Positions 25,401 through 33,478 of a DNA stretch of 64,000 bases are shown one piece after another (position 1 is the stretch's first letter; each line of letters opens with the position of its first letter). The stretch covers positions 37,080 to 101,079 of the forward strand of contig CALUKF010000001.1 in NCBI GenBank assembly GCA_944321145.1, in the 5' to 3' direction. The position numbers were made by a program, and so were the translations under genes. The DNA is from an uncultured Odoribacter sp. Its GTDB lineage: Bacteria; Bacteroidota; Bacteroidia; Bacteroidales; Marinifilaceae. Below the pieces are notes generated by a model that made no database searches, was not told the DNA's origin, and saw only the letters and a program-made list of their open reading frames with translations.

Positions 25401-27593
25401 ATGAAGAGACTGTGTATTTTTCTGTTTGCCCTCCTTTTTATCCTGCCGGAAGGAATGGGGCAGCGCAAGAAGGTAGGGCTTGTATTAAGCGGCGGCGGGG
25501 CAAAAGGCGTGGCGCACATTGGCGTGTTGAAAGTCTTGGAAGAGGCTGGCATCCCGATTGACTACATCTCCGGCACGAGTATGGGCGCCATCATTGGCGG
25601 GCTGTATGCCGTGGGCTACGACGCGAAGACGCTGGACAGCCTGGTGCGCGTGCAGGATTGGACGTCCCTGTTGAGCGACAAGGTCTCGCGCAATTACCTG
25701 CCTTTTTACAAGAAGCGCTCCACGGAAAAGTACCTGTTTTCCTTGGCTTTTTCGGGCAGGGACGGTTTCAAATTGCCCGCAGGCTTTGTGGAGGGCAACA
25801 GCATCTACAACTTGTTCTCTGACTTGACCGTCGGTTACCACGACTCGATTTCGTTTCGGGACTTGCCGATTCCTTTTGCCTGCGTGGCTGCAAACATGGT
25901 CGATGGCTCCGAAGTGGTCATGGACAGCGGCGTTTTGCCCTTGGCAATGCGGGCAAGCATGGCGATACCCGGCGCTTTTGAACCGGTGTATCTCGACAGC
26001 ATGTTGCTGGTCGATGGGGGCATCTCCAATAACTTCCCGGTGGATGTGGCGAAAGACATGGGGGCAGAAATCACGATAGGCGTGGATTTAAGCACAGGCT
26101 TGAAGGATGTCGAAGGCTTGGATAATATTACCGGCATGGTTAATCAGCTGGTGGCTTTTATGGGAATGCAGAATTACCAGAAGAACAAAGAGTCGGTCGA
26201 TTTGTACCTGAACCCCGGTTTGCAGGGCTATTCGGCGGCAAGTTTTACCTATGAAGCCATCGACACCATGATTTTGAGGGGGGAGCGTATTGCCCGTGCC
26301 AATTGGGATAAAATCATGGCTTTGAAAGAGGAATTGGGCTTGGAGGACGAGCAGCCCGTGTCGCCTTCCAAATTGGCAGTCATGGAAAAAGACACTTTGC
26401 AAATCGGCGAGGTGGCAATTCAAGGCATGCGCGACAAGGATAAAAGGTGGTTGCAACGCCGTTTGCACATCCGGGAAAATGCACCTTTGACGAAGGCGAA
26501 GTTGAACGAGTCGCTGACTTCGCTGTATGGGACGGGGGCTTTTACGTCGGTCAATTATTCGCTCACCGGCAGCGACCCTTATAAACTGACCTTGGACGTG
26601 AGGGAAAAACCGGGCAGTTCGCTGAGTTTCGGTTTCCGTTTCGATTCGGAGGAGATGGCATCCATCCTCTTGAACCTGACATTTAGCCACCGCTCCCTGC
26701 GGGGTTCGACGGTATCCCTGACGGGACGTTTGAACAAAAATCCATACGTCCAATTGGATTATTCTTTCGGCACAGCCTTCCTGCACCGGGTGGGCGTGTC
26801 CTACCTCTATCGCTACAATGACTTCAATTTGTATCGAAAGGGGAAGCGGTTCGACAACCTGATTTTCAATTATCATCGGGGAGAAATCAATGTTTCGGAT
26901 GTAAACCTGCGCAATTTCAATTTCCTTGCAGGTCTCCGTTATGAGTATTTTGACTTGAAATCCAATTTCTACAACACGGATTATAATATAGATGAAAATG
27001 CTTCCTATGGTTTTATCAGCTATTTCGTGTCCACTTCTTTTGAGTCGTTCGACAGGCGTTACTATCCGAACAAAGGATTGTCCTTCCGGGCAGAGTATGC
27101 TTTGCATACTGATAACTTTGCCACTTATAATAATGACGTGCCTTTTTCCTCCCTGATGTTCGACTTTCAGCCTGTCGTTCGCCTGACGAACCGCATTTAC
27201 CTCTTGCCTGCGCTCTATGGGCGGATATTGATTGGCAACAACGTTGCCTTGCCTTATATGAACCTGATGGGAGGGGAGGTCTTTGGGCGATACATGAACC
27301 AGCAACTGCCTTTCTATGGCGTTCACAATATGGAAATATTTGACAACAGCCTGATTGTGGTGCGTCTGAGTGCGCGGCAACGGCTTTGGCGGCGCCATTA
27401 CCTGACTATTTCAGGCAATTACGCCAAGCAGTCGGGTAATTTCTTTGACATCCTGAAAGGCGGTGACATTCTGGGAGGCGGGCTTACTTATGCGTACAAT
27501 AGCCTCATTGGTCCCATCAGCCTGACGTTCGACGGTTCCAATTGGACGCGCAGCGGGATAGGGGTCTATTTCAATATGGGTTTTTATTTTTAA
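25401..27593 (+). CDS. Patatin-like phospholipase fused to an outer-membrane barrel (PlpD-like)
   Basis: A 730-residue exported protein. The start at 25401 gives a clean signal peptide (MKRLCIFLFALLFILPEGMG). The patatin domain (about residues 25-230) has the oxyanion motif 'GGGAKG', the Ser-Asp dyad 'SGTSMGAIIG' and 'LLVDGGISNNFPVD'. A POTRA-like segment ('IGEVAIQGMRDKDKRWLQRR') and an Omp85-type barrel of about 380 residues ending in an aromatic 'GIGVYFNMGFYF' follow. This matches type Vd autotransporters such as PlpD. It probably acts on lipids at the cell surface or is secreted. It is first in an operon with apbE and a second Omp85 gene. A -7 box TAGTTTTG is at 25356-25363. Confidence 0.9.
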   Translation: MKRLCIFLFALLFILPEGMGQRKKVGLVLSGGGAKGVAHIGVLKVLEEAGIPIDYISGTSMGAIIGGLYAVGYDAKTLDSLVRVQDWTSLLSDKVSRNYLPFYKKRSTEKYLFSLAFSGRDGFKLPAGFVEGNSIYNLFSDLTVGYHDSISFRDLPIPFACVAANMVDGSEVVMDSGVLPLAMRASMAIPGAFEPVYLDSMLLVDGGISNNFPVDVAKDMGAEITIGVDLSTGLKDVEGLDNITGMVNQLVAFMGMQNYQKNKESVDLYLNPGLQGYSAASFTYEAIDTMILRGERIARANWDKIMALKEELGLEDEQPVSPSKLAVMEKDTLQIGEVAIQGMRDKDKRWLQRRLHIRENAPLTKAKLNESLTSLYGTGAFTSVNYSLTGSDPYKLTLDVREKPGSSLSFGFRFDSEEMASILLNLTFSHRSLRGSTVSLTGRLNKNPYVQLDYSFGTAFLHRVGVSYLYRYNDFNLYRKGKRFDNLIFNYHRGEINVSDVNLRNFNFLAGLRYEYFDLKSNFYNTDYNIDENASYGFISYFVSTSFESFDRRYYPNKGLSFRAEYALHTDNFATYNNDVPFSSLMFDFQPVVRLTNRIYLLPALYGRILIGNNVALPYMNLMGGEVFGRYMNQQLPFYGVHNMEIFDNSLIVVRLSARQRLWRRHYLTISGNYAKQSGNFFDILKGGDILGGGLTYAYNSLIGPISLTFDGSNWTRSGIGVYFNMGFYF

Positions 27594-27605
27594 TTTTTGA
27601 GAACG

Positions 27606-28619
27606 ATGCAAAGAGTGAATTTCAATATCGCAGCAATATTATTGACAATTCTCCTGTCATTCTCAGCCTGCCAAGAAAGGGTGGTCTACCAGCGGGCTGA
27701 AGGGCAGGTATATGGGACAGTGTACCACATTACCTACCGTTCGCCCGAGGATTTGCACCCGGGCATCCGGGTGGCGATGCAACGGGTGGATACTTCTTTG
27801 TCCATGTTTAATCCTTCTTCCGTCATTTCGCGCATCAACCGCAACGAGAGTTGCCGGACGGACAGCCTTTTTCGGCAGGTTTTCCGCTTGGCTCAACAGG
27901 TGAACCGCGAGAGCGGCGGGGTATATGACATCACGGTAGCCCCCTTGGTCAATGCCTGGGGCTTTGGGATTCAGAAAGGAGCTTTCCCCGATTCGGCGCG
28001 TATTGACTCTTTGCGCCGCTTGGTGGGCATGGAGAAAATCACCCTCCGGGGGGATAGTTTGGTGAAGCAGATGCCGGGCGTGCAGCTCGACGCGAGTTCC
28101 ATTGCCAAAGGTTTGGGCGTGGATTTGGTTGCCGCTTATCTGGAAAGCCGGGGCGTGACAGATTACATGGTGGAAATTGGCGGGGAAATCCGCCTGCGGG
28201 GACAGAGCGCGCAGCAACGTCCTTGGCGCATTGGCATTGAGCGTCCGGTGGACGATTCCCTGGCTCAGTCACGGGATTTGCAGATGGTGCTGGCATTGGA
28301 TTCCGGGGCTTTGGCGACTTCCGGCAATTACCGCAACTTTTACATCCGGGACGGCAAGAAATACAGCCACACGATTCATCCCCGCACCGGCTATCCTGTG
28401 CAGTCCGATGTATTGAGTGCTTCCGTTTATTCTGTCGTTTCCTGCATGAAGGCGGATGCATACGCCACGGCATTCATGGGCATTGGTTTCGAGGCGGCGA
28501 AAACGCTCATCGATGCCGATCCGGAGATGGAAGGCTGCTTGATATACGAAGATGCCGGGACTTTGAAAGTATGGATTTCAGAAGGCTTGAAAGCCAAAGT
28601 CCTCCAGCAGGAGGAATGA
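27606..28619 (+). CDS. apbE: FAD:protein FMN transferase lipoprotein (ApbE)
   Basis: A 337-residue lipoprotein (lipobox LLSFSAC). ApbE attaches FMN covalently to Thr or Ser of partner proteins such as Rnf and Nqr subunits, in the periplasm. Visible family parts are 'GQVYGTVYHITYRSPEDL', 'STFS'-like 'SLSMFNPSSVISRIN', 'GVYDITVAPLVNAWGFG', 'LDASSIAKGLGVD', 'DYMVEIGGEIRLRG' and 'YSHTIHPRTGYPV'. The frame is open from a TTG at 27597, but the ATG at 27606 is preferred. It sits 12 bp after the patatin gene and 18 bp before the Omp85 gene, an unexpected setting because its usual targets are not nearby. Confidence 0.9.
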   Translation: MQRVNFNIAAILLTILLSFSACQERVVYQRAEGQVYGTVYHITYRSPEDLHPGIRVAMQRVDTSLSMFNPSSVISRINRNESCRTDSLFRQVFRLAQQVNRESGGVYDITVAPLVNAWGFGIQKGAFPDSARIDSLRRLVGMEKITLRGDSLVKQMPGVQLDASSIAKGLGVDLVAAYLESRGVTDYMVEIGGEIRLRGQSAQQRPWRIGIERPVDDSLAQSRDLQMVLALDSGALATSGNYRNFYIRDGKKYSHTIHPRTGYPVQSDVLSASVYSVVSCMKADAYATAFMGIGFEAAKTLIDADPEMEGCLIYEDAGTLKVWISEGLKAKVLQQEE

Positions 28620-28637
28620 CCTGTAACGCAATGGAAT

Positions 28638-30611
28638 ATGAAAAGGGCGGTCTTGTTGATATTATTCCTGTTCTTTGCGGAAGCATTGCTGGCACAAGAA
28701 GCCGGACACTTCCCCCGACAAGACTCATTGCCCGCCGATACCGTGGAGGAGCGCGTGCCTCCCATGACCGTCCGCCGCTACCGGGGGCAATACATCATGA
28801 AGCCGCTGAAAGTGGCAACCCCTGCCGGCGCCTCCAGCCTTGCCTTCCTGCCCGACAGCTTGATACGCGATACCCTCCAATATGAATATACCAAAATCAA
28901 GGCGCTTGCCGACCGCAACCGCCTGACGCGTGAGTTGTACAAGATGTTTTTTATCAATCCTTCGGGCAAGAATCCGGCTGTCCTTCAGACACAAAACAGC
29001 GAGGAACGTTTTGAACGCTATGCCGACAAGATGATACTGGGCATTTCTGTGAAAATCCTGCCCCCTTACAGCGGCAGCATTTACGATTCGGCATACGTGG
29101 AGAGCGATATTGCCTGGTGGAAAAATGTTGTGAACAAAACCCATATCGGCACCACCGAGCGGGTGATTCTCCGCCAGCTGACCCTCAAGCCGGGCATGGC
29201 GTTGCGCCCCTTTGAACTGGTGCAGAACGAGATTCTATTGCGCAACCTGGATTACATCGATGATGCTACGATAAACGTTGTTCCCCTCCTTGCCGATACG
29301 AATACGGTGTATTTGGAGGTCGTCTGCAAGGACGAGCTTTCATGGCGCGGCTCGGTGGAGACCAACTTCCTGAATAGTTTTTCCATCGGCGTGGGCAACA
29401 GGAACTTTTTTAAACTGGGACACATCATCGACTACGAGTTCAGCCATCGCGGCACGCGGGACAAAAAGTGGGGCAATATCCTCGAATACAAGGCAAACAG
29501 CCTCTGGGGCACACACATCGACGTGCGGGGCTATTACCGCAATGACGACGACGAGAAGCAGCTCCGTGTGGATATCGAACGCCAATTCCTCACGTCGCGC
29601 ATGAAATGGGCAGGCGGCATTTCCGCCGGCAGGGTATGGTATTCGGATGATTTGCCCGACCGCACGGTGAGCCGCCTCGAAGAACTGTTCAACTATCATT
29701 ACCAAGATTTATGGATAGGGCGCTCTTTCCGCCGCCCTACGCGCTACCGCTACAATCGCAACATCTACCTGACAGGGCGTTTTTTCACCACCTTTTTCAA
29801 CAACCGCCCGGAGGTGAACAACGACACAAACCATTTGTACTACAACCGGATGAATGTGCTTAGTACGATTGCGTACGCCAAAATCAAGTACTACAAGGCG
29901 AACCTCATTTACGATTTCGGGCGCACGGAAGACATCCCTGCCGGCTTGCTGCTGAAACTGACCGGTGGTTATGAATGGAACGAATACAACAATTATGCCT
30001 ATGTGGCTGCAGAGGCGCAGTATTCGCATTTTGACCGCTTTACCGAGCGTTACTATGCTTTCCACGCTGCCCTCGGTTCTTATCTGAACATGAAGCGTTT
30101 CGAACGGGGAGTCCTGGAAGTCGGCGGCAGCCACATCAGCAACCTTTGTACGTGGGGCAGCCTGCGCTACCGTTTCTACAATGACTTCCGCTACATCCGG
30201 GGCATCCGCCGCTACCCGGCAGATTACCTCTACATGGAAGACCGCGATATCCGTGGCTTTTCCTCCGATTCCCTGCGTGGCAAGCAGAAGGTGGCAATAT
30301 CCCTGGCGACCACTGTCTTCCTTCCCTTTATCACCAAAGGGTTCCGCACGGCTCTTTCTGCCTACGTGGATGCCGGATTGATAGCCCCCGACGGCGAGAA
30401 GTTATTCCGGCAGCCCGCTTATTGGGGCATCGGGGTTGCCCTCAATCTCCGCAACGACAATGTCGTCATCAAAAATATATGCTTCCGCTTCACCTTTTAT
30501 CCCACCCTTCCCGTTGATGGCAGCAGTGCCCAAGCCACCATGACCGACGGCATGGGGCGCGATTTTTATGATTACCGCGTCTCGAAACCTCAGGTAATCC
30601 AATATGAATAG
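28638..30611 (+). CDS. Omp85/BamA-superfamily outer-membrane protein
   Basis: A 657-residue exported protein (signal MKRAVLLILFLFFAEALLA). Residues about 115-230 include one or two POTRA-like modules ('VILRQLTLKPGMALRPFELV', 'NLDYIDDATINVVPLLADTN'). The C-terminal roughly 420 residues show alternating aromatic beta-strand patterns of a 16-strand barrel, with 'GSVETNFLNSFSIGVGNRNF' and a late 'WGIGVALNLRNDNVVIKN'. It ends in a non-barrel tail after 'FRFTFYP'. It is shorter than BamA (five POTRA domains) and more like TamA-type or Bacteroidota-specific Omp85 proteins. As the last gene of the patatin-apbE operon it may handle surface export of lipoproteins or lipids. Confidence 0.8.
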   Translation: MKRAVLLILFLFFAEALLAQEAGHFPRQDSLPADTVEERVPPMTVRRYRGQYIMKPLKVATPAGASSLAFLPDSLIRDTLQYEYTKIKALADRNRLTRELYKMFFINPSGKNPAVLQTQNSEERFERYADKMILGISVKILPPYSGSIYDSAYVESDIAWWKNVVNKTHIGTTERVILRQLTLKPGMALRPFELVQNEILLRNLDYIDDATINVVPLLADTNTVYLEVVCKDELSWRGSVETNFLNSFSIGVGNRNFFKLGHIIDYEFSHRGTRDKKWGNILEYKANSLWGTHIDVRGYYRNDDDEKQLRVDIERQFLTSRMKWAGGISAGRVWYSDDLPDRTVSRLEELFNYHYQDLWIGRSFRRPTRYRYNRNIYLTGRFFTTFFNNRPEVNNDTNHLYYNRMNVLSTIAYAKIKYYKANLIYDFGRTEDIPAGLLLKLTGGYEWNEYNNYAYVAAEAQYSHFDRFTERYYAFHAALGSYLNMKRFERGVLEVGGSHISNLCTWGSLRYRFYNDFRYIRGIRRYPADYLYMEDRDIRGFSSDSLRGKQKVAISLATTVFLPFITKGFRTALSAYVDAGLIAPDGEKLFRQPAYWGIGVALNLRNDNVVIKNICFRFTFYPTLPVDGSSAQATMTDGMGRDFYDYRVSKPQVIQYE

Positions 30612-30769
30612 TTCCTCTCTTGCACTCCTTTCTGCCTTTCGGTGTTAGTGGCTTGTGTGGTTGTGTCCCCTGTAAAACGGGCTATGGACAAACCCGGCTT
30701 TCGGTCTGTTCCCGTGTCACCCTCCATTCACCTTTCATGCTTCTTTCTTCCTGGGCTCATTCAGACCGA

Positions 30770-30802
30770 AGTTGAACCTAAGTTGAACTTGAGTTGAACC
30801 TG
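30770..30802 (+). repeat. 11-bp tandem array (AGTTGAACCTx, 3 units)
   Basis: Three head-to-tail units AGTTGAACCTA, AGTTGAACTTG and AGTTGAACCTG, followed by a decayed AATTGTTCC. It lies 160 bp beyond the Omp85 stop in the convergent gap before the GH92 gene. Two other arrays with a different unit but the same 11-bp period occur at 40894 and 60787. Confidence 0.8.
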
Positions 30803-30829
30803 AATTGTTCCCTGAACAGACTGTGAGCA

Positions 30830-30862
30830 GATGCCCAAGAGCATGGGAATCCCTTGGGCATC
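30830..30862 (-). terminator. Inverted repeat downstream of the GH92 gene, possible terminator
   Basis: GATGCCCAAG (30830-30839) and CTTGGGCATC (30853-30862) form a perfect 10-bp stem with a 13-nt loop, 13 bp past the leftward stop codon. It has no U-run, so it may act as a Rho-linked or processing hairpin rather than an intrinsic terminator. Confidence 0.45.
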
Positions 30863-30874
30863 GGATGTCGCGGC

Positions 30875-33151
30875 TTATCTTTCGTGGAGTATGAACTCGA
30901 TGTGCCCGGCGTTTATCAATTGTTCGTGGGTGAGGCGGAAAGCCTTGCAGGGCTTGCCGTCCAAACGCACTTCGCGGATGTAATTGGCAGACGGTGCCGG
31001 GCGTTTGGCTTCGATGACCAGTTCTTCGTGCGGGTAATAGCGCGGGTCGAGGCGGAGGGTCACTTTGTCGAACGCCGGGGTAGTCAGGGTGTATTCCGGC
31101 AAGCCCGGGCAATCAGGGTAGAAGCCGAGCATGCTGAAAATCGCCCACGTAGACATGGTGCCCGTGTCGTCATTGCCGGGAATGCCGTCGGGGGTTGTCT
31201 TGAAATATTCTTTCAGGAGGCGGGTCACTTGTTGCTGGGTGCGCCATTCCTCGCCTTTGAAATAGCTGAACAGGTAGGGGTAGGCGATGTCCGGTTCGTT
31301 GGCAGGGTCATAAAGCCCTTCGTCGAATACGCGCTGGAGCTTGTCCACAAAGGCTTTTTTGCCTCCCATCAGGCGGGTCAGCCCGGCGATGTCGTGGGGG
31401 ACATAGAAGGTGTAGTTCCAGGCATTGCCCTCGTGGAAGCCGGGACACGGCTCAAAGTTTGCGCCTTGCATCGGGTCGAAGGGTGCATAAAACGTGCCGT
31501 CCGGGAGTTTCGGGCGGAGCATTTTGTATTCCGGGCAGAAATAATGGCGGTAGCCCAGCGAGCGTTCGTAGAAGAGTTTGGCGTCTTCGGTTTTTCCCAG
31601 GGCTTTTGCCAGGCGCGAGAGGGCAAAGTCGGCAATGTAATATTCCAAGGCGTGCGACACGGAATTGTCGTATTGTTCGCGCAGGGGCACATAGCCCAGG
31701 TGGAAATAGTCGTCGGCATCCGGGCGCATGAGGTTCTCGGCGCCGGGGGCGGTGGCGGATTTGCGCATCGCTTTGTAGGCAGTCTCGATGTCGAAGTCGC
31801 GCAATCCTTTCATCCAAGTGTCCACGATGACGGGGATGGCGGGGTCGCCTTCCATGGTGAGGGTTTCGCGTCCGTAGAGTTCCCATTTCGGCAGCCAGCC
31901 GTGCTCGCGGTACATGTCAATCATGGTGCGCACCATGTCGAGTTGCCGGTCGGGGAAGAGCAGGGTCATGAGTTGGTGGACGTTGCGGTAGGTGTCCCAG
32001 AGGGAGAACACGGTGTAGCGCCTGCCGTCCGTCGTGAGGATTTCGTTGCTCTCCATGGCGGGATACTCGCCATTCACGTCGTTGAGGATGTTGGGATGGA
32101 TGAGGAAGTGGTAGAGTGCGGTGTAGAGGACGGTGCGCTGGTCGTCTGTGCCACCTTCCACGCGGACACGCGAGAGGTCGTTGCGCCATGCTGTCCGCGC
32201 GGCTTCATGCAAGTCCTCAAAGCTGCGTCCTGCTTGTTCGGCGTCCAGGTTCTCGCGGGCATTCTCGATGCTGACGAACGATACGCCGATGCTGACTTCA
32301 ATCGCCTCGCCTTCGTCGGTGTCGAAGGTAAACCAGGTGCCGATGTCGTCACCGCTCATTTCTTTCAGGTAGGAGGTGTAGATTTTCCGCTTGCCGGCGG
32401 TGGAGTCCCATTGTGCCTCGACGGTCATGGGGCGCATCTTTTTCCAATAGCCTCGATCGCGGGGCTGTTTGTCGATGCGCATGACGAAATAGATGGGGAA
32501 AACGCTTTGCGGGTTATAGCAGAATGTGCCCAGCAGCTTGCTGCCCTCGATTTCCCGGTCGTTCACGAAGCGCACGGTGGCGCCGCTCTCGTTGGTCAGT
32601 CCCTCGCCAAGGTTCAGCAGGATGTTGCCTTGCCCGGCGGGAAACGTGAAACGTGCCCGCCCTGTGCGTGGCGTGGCGGTCACTTCCGTGCGGATGCCGT
32701 ATTTGGTCAATACATTGGAGTAATAACCCGGCGAGGCTTGCTCGTCGGTGTAATGGCTGCCATATTCCAGGTAGTCTACTTTCAGGTCGCCTGCCGTGGG
32801 CATGAGGAGCAAAGAGCCGAGTTCGGGGCATCCCACGCCGCTGAGGTTCACGTGGGAGTAGCCTGTGAAGAAGACATTGGTGTGTTCGTAGGAGGTAGAC
32901 CACCAACGTCCGTCTTTGTCGCGGTTGCCTTCTACGTCGCCCATGACGTTGAAGGGGACAACGGACATCATGCCCTGCGGGCATATCGCGCCGGGATGGG
33001 TTGTGCCGTAATTGGTCGTGCCGATAAACGGGTTCACGTAATCTACAGGGTCATAGTCTGCCGCAGCCGTTTGGGCTTGGGCGGGAAGGACGGCGAGCAG
33101 GAGGGCTGCCGCTTGCAGTAAATGTCTTTTCAGTGTGGAGAATCTGTTCAT
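30875..33151 (-). CDS. GH92 alpha-mannosidase (first copy)
   Basis: A 758-residue exported exo-alpha-mannosidase. The start at 33151 gives a signal peptide ('LLQAAALLLAVLPAQAQ'). GH92 hallmarks are present: 'YVNPFIGTTNYGTTHPGAIC', 'WELYGRETLTMEGDPAIPVI', the general-acid Glu in 'FHEGNAWNYTFYVPHD' and the Ca-site/base region 'GNDDTGTMSTWAIFSMLGFY'. These calcium-dependent enzymes remove alpha-mannose from N-glycans or yeast mannan; which linkage is cut cannot be decided here. The Tyr-His found after Gly in the second copy (MIGYHAVPV) is GDPAIPV here, so substrate preference may differ. It is the last of four leftward hydrolase genes. Confidence 0.92.
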   Translation of the reverse strand: MNRFSTLKRHLLQAAALLLAVLPAQAQTAAADYDPVDYVNPFIGTTNYGTTHPGAICPQGMMSVVPFNVMGDVEGNRDKDGRWWSTSYEHTNVFFTGYSHVNLSGVGCPELGSLLLMPTAGDLKVDYLEYGSHYTDEQASPGYYSNVLTKYGIRTEVTATPRTGRARFTFPAGQGNILLNLGEGLTNESGATVRFVNDREIEGSKLLGTFCYNPQSVFPIYFVMRIDKQPRDRGYWKKMRPMTVEAQWDSTAGKRKIYTSYLKEMSGDDIGTWFTFDTDEGEAIEVSIGVSFVSIENARENLDAEQAGRSFEDLHEAARTAWRNDLSRVRVEGGTDDQRTVLYTALYHFLIHPNILNDVNGEYPAMESNEILTTDGRRYTVFSLWDTYRNVHQLMTLLFPDRQLDMVRTMIDMYREHGWLPKWELYGRETLTMEGDPAIPVIVDTWMKGLRDFDIETAYKAMRKSATAPGAENLMRPDADDYFHLGYVPLREQYDNSVSHALEYYIADFALSRLAKALGKTEDAKLFYERSLGYRHYFCPEYKMLRPKLPDGTFYAPFDPMQGANFEPCPGFHEGNAWNYTFYVPHDIAGLTRLMGGKKAFVDKLQRVFDEGLYDPANEPDIAYPYLFSYFKGEEWRTQQQVTRLLKEYFKTTPDGIPGNDDTGTMSTWAIFSMLGFYPDCPGLPEYTLTTPAFDKVTLRLDPRYYPHEELVIEAKRPAPSANYIREVRLDGKPCKAFRLTHEQLINAGHIEFILHER

Positions 33152-33209
33152 GTTGAATTGGGTTATATGATTATCATTTCCTTTCATTTTTTCTTCCCCC
33201 TCATTCGTT

Positions 33210-33293
33210 CAAGCGGATTTATAATCCGCTTGTTATGAGTCAGGGAATTTTAAATTCCCTTGTCATTCTCCCGCCGGATTGCAAATCCGGCGG
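33210..33293 (+). repeat. Three-palindrome element, copy A
   Basis: Three perfect palindromes in a row: CAAGCGGATT-TAT-AATCCGCTTG (33210-33232), GGGAATTT-T-AAATTCCC (33243-33259) and CCGCCGGATT-GCA-AATCCGGCGG (33271-33293). The same order and near-identical sequences recur at 48084-48167. Confidence 0.88.
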
Positions 33294-33318
33294 AACGGTT
33301 AAATATTATGTTTTTTTT

Positions 33319-33460
33319 CATACTCCCTCCCGGCTGCGCCGTACTCCCCCTATCTTAGGGGGAGAGTTGGATTCCCTCGTCTTGGGGATGAGGGATTGTG
33401 TGTCGGGAAGCTCCTCCCCTAAGATAGGGGAGGTGGCAGCGTAGCTGCCGGAGGAGTATG
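33319..33460 (+). mobile_element. MITE-like palindromic element, copy 1 (142 bp, no central module)
   Basis: It begins CATACTCCCTCC and ends GGAGGAGTATG, imperfect terminal inverted repeats. Internally, CCCCCTATCTTAGGGGGAG and CTCCCCTAAGATAGGGGAGG each form hairpins. It has no coding capacity. Two longer copies lie at 37910-38104 and 61146-61342. No target-site duplication was found. Confidence 0.75.
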
Positions 33461-33478
33461 ATGGTCGTTCAGTCATAT

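Larger units (their letters stand above)
33152..33478. other. Repeat-filled gap between GH92 and GH20 genes
   Basis: This 327-bp gap has no gene. It is almost entirely repeats: the three-palindrome element (33210-33293) and a MITE-like element (33319-33460). No Bacteroidota promoter was found for the GH92 gene, so it may be read from upstream through the repeats. Confidence 0.7.

Noticed and set aside
26088..27398. A 436-codon minus-strand frame opposite the patatin gene, and a 763-codon one at 41965-44256 opposite GH3
   Set aside because: Both are antisense shadows of genes with clear catalytic motifs.
30854..33121. A 755-codon plus-strand open frame opposite the first GH92 gene
   Set aside because: It is a shadow frame of the GH92 gene, with no signal peptide, domain or ribosome-binding site; a similar shadow is seen at 33458-34735 opposite GH20.
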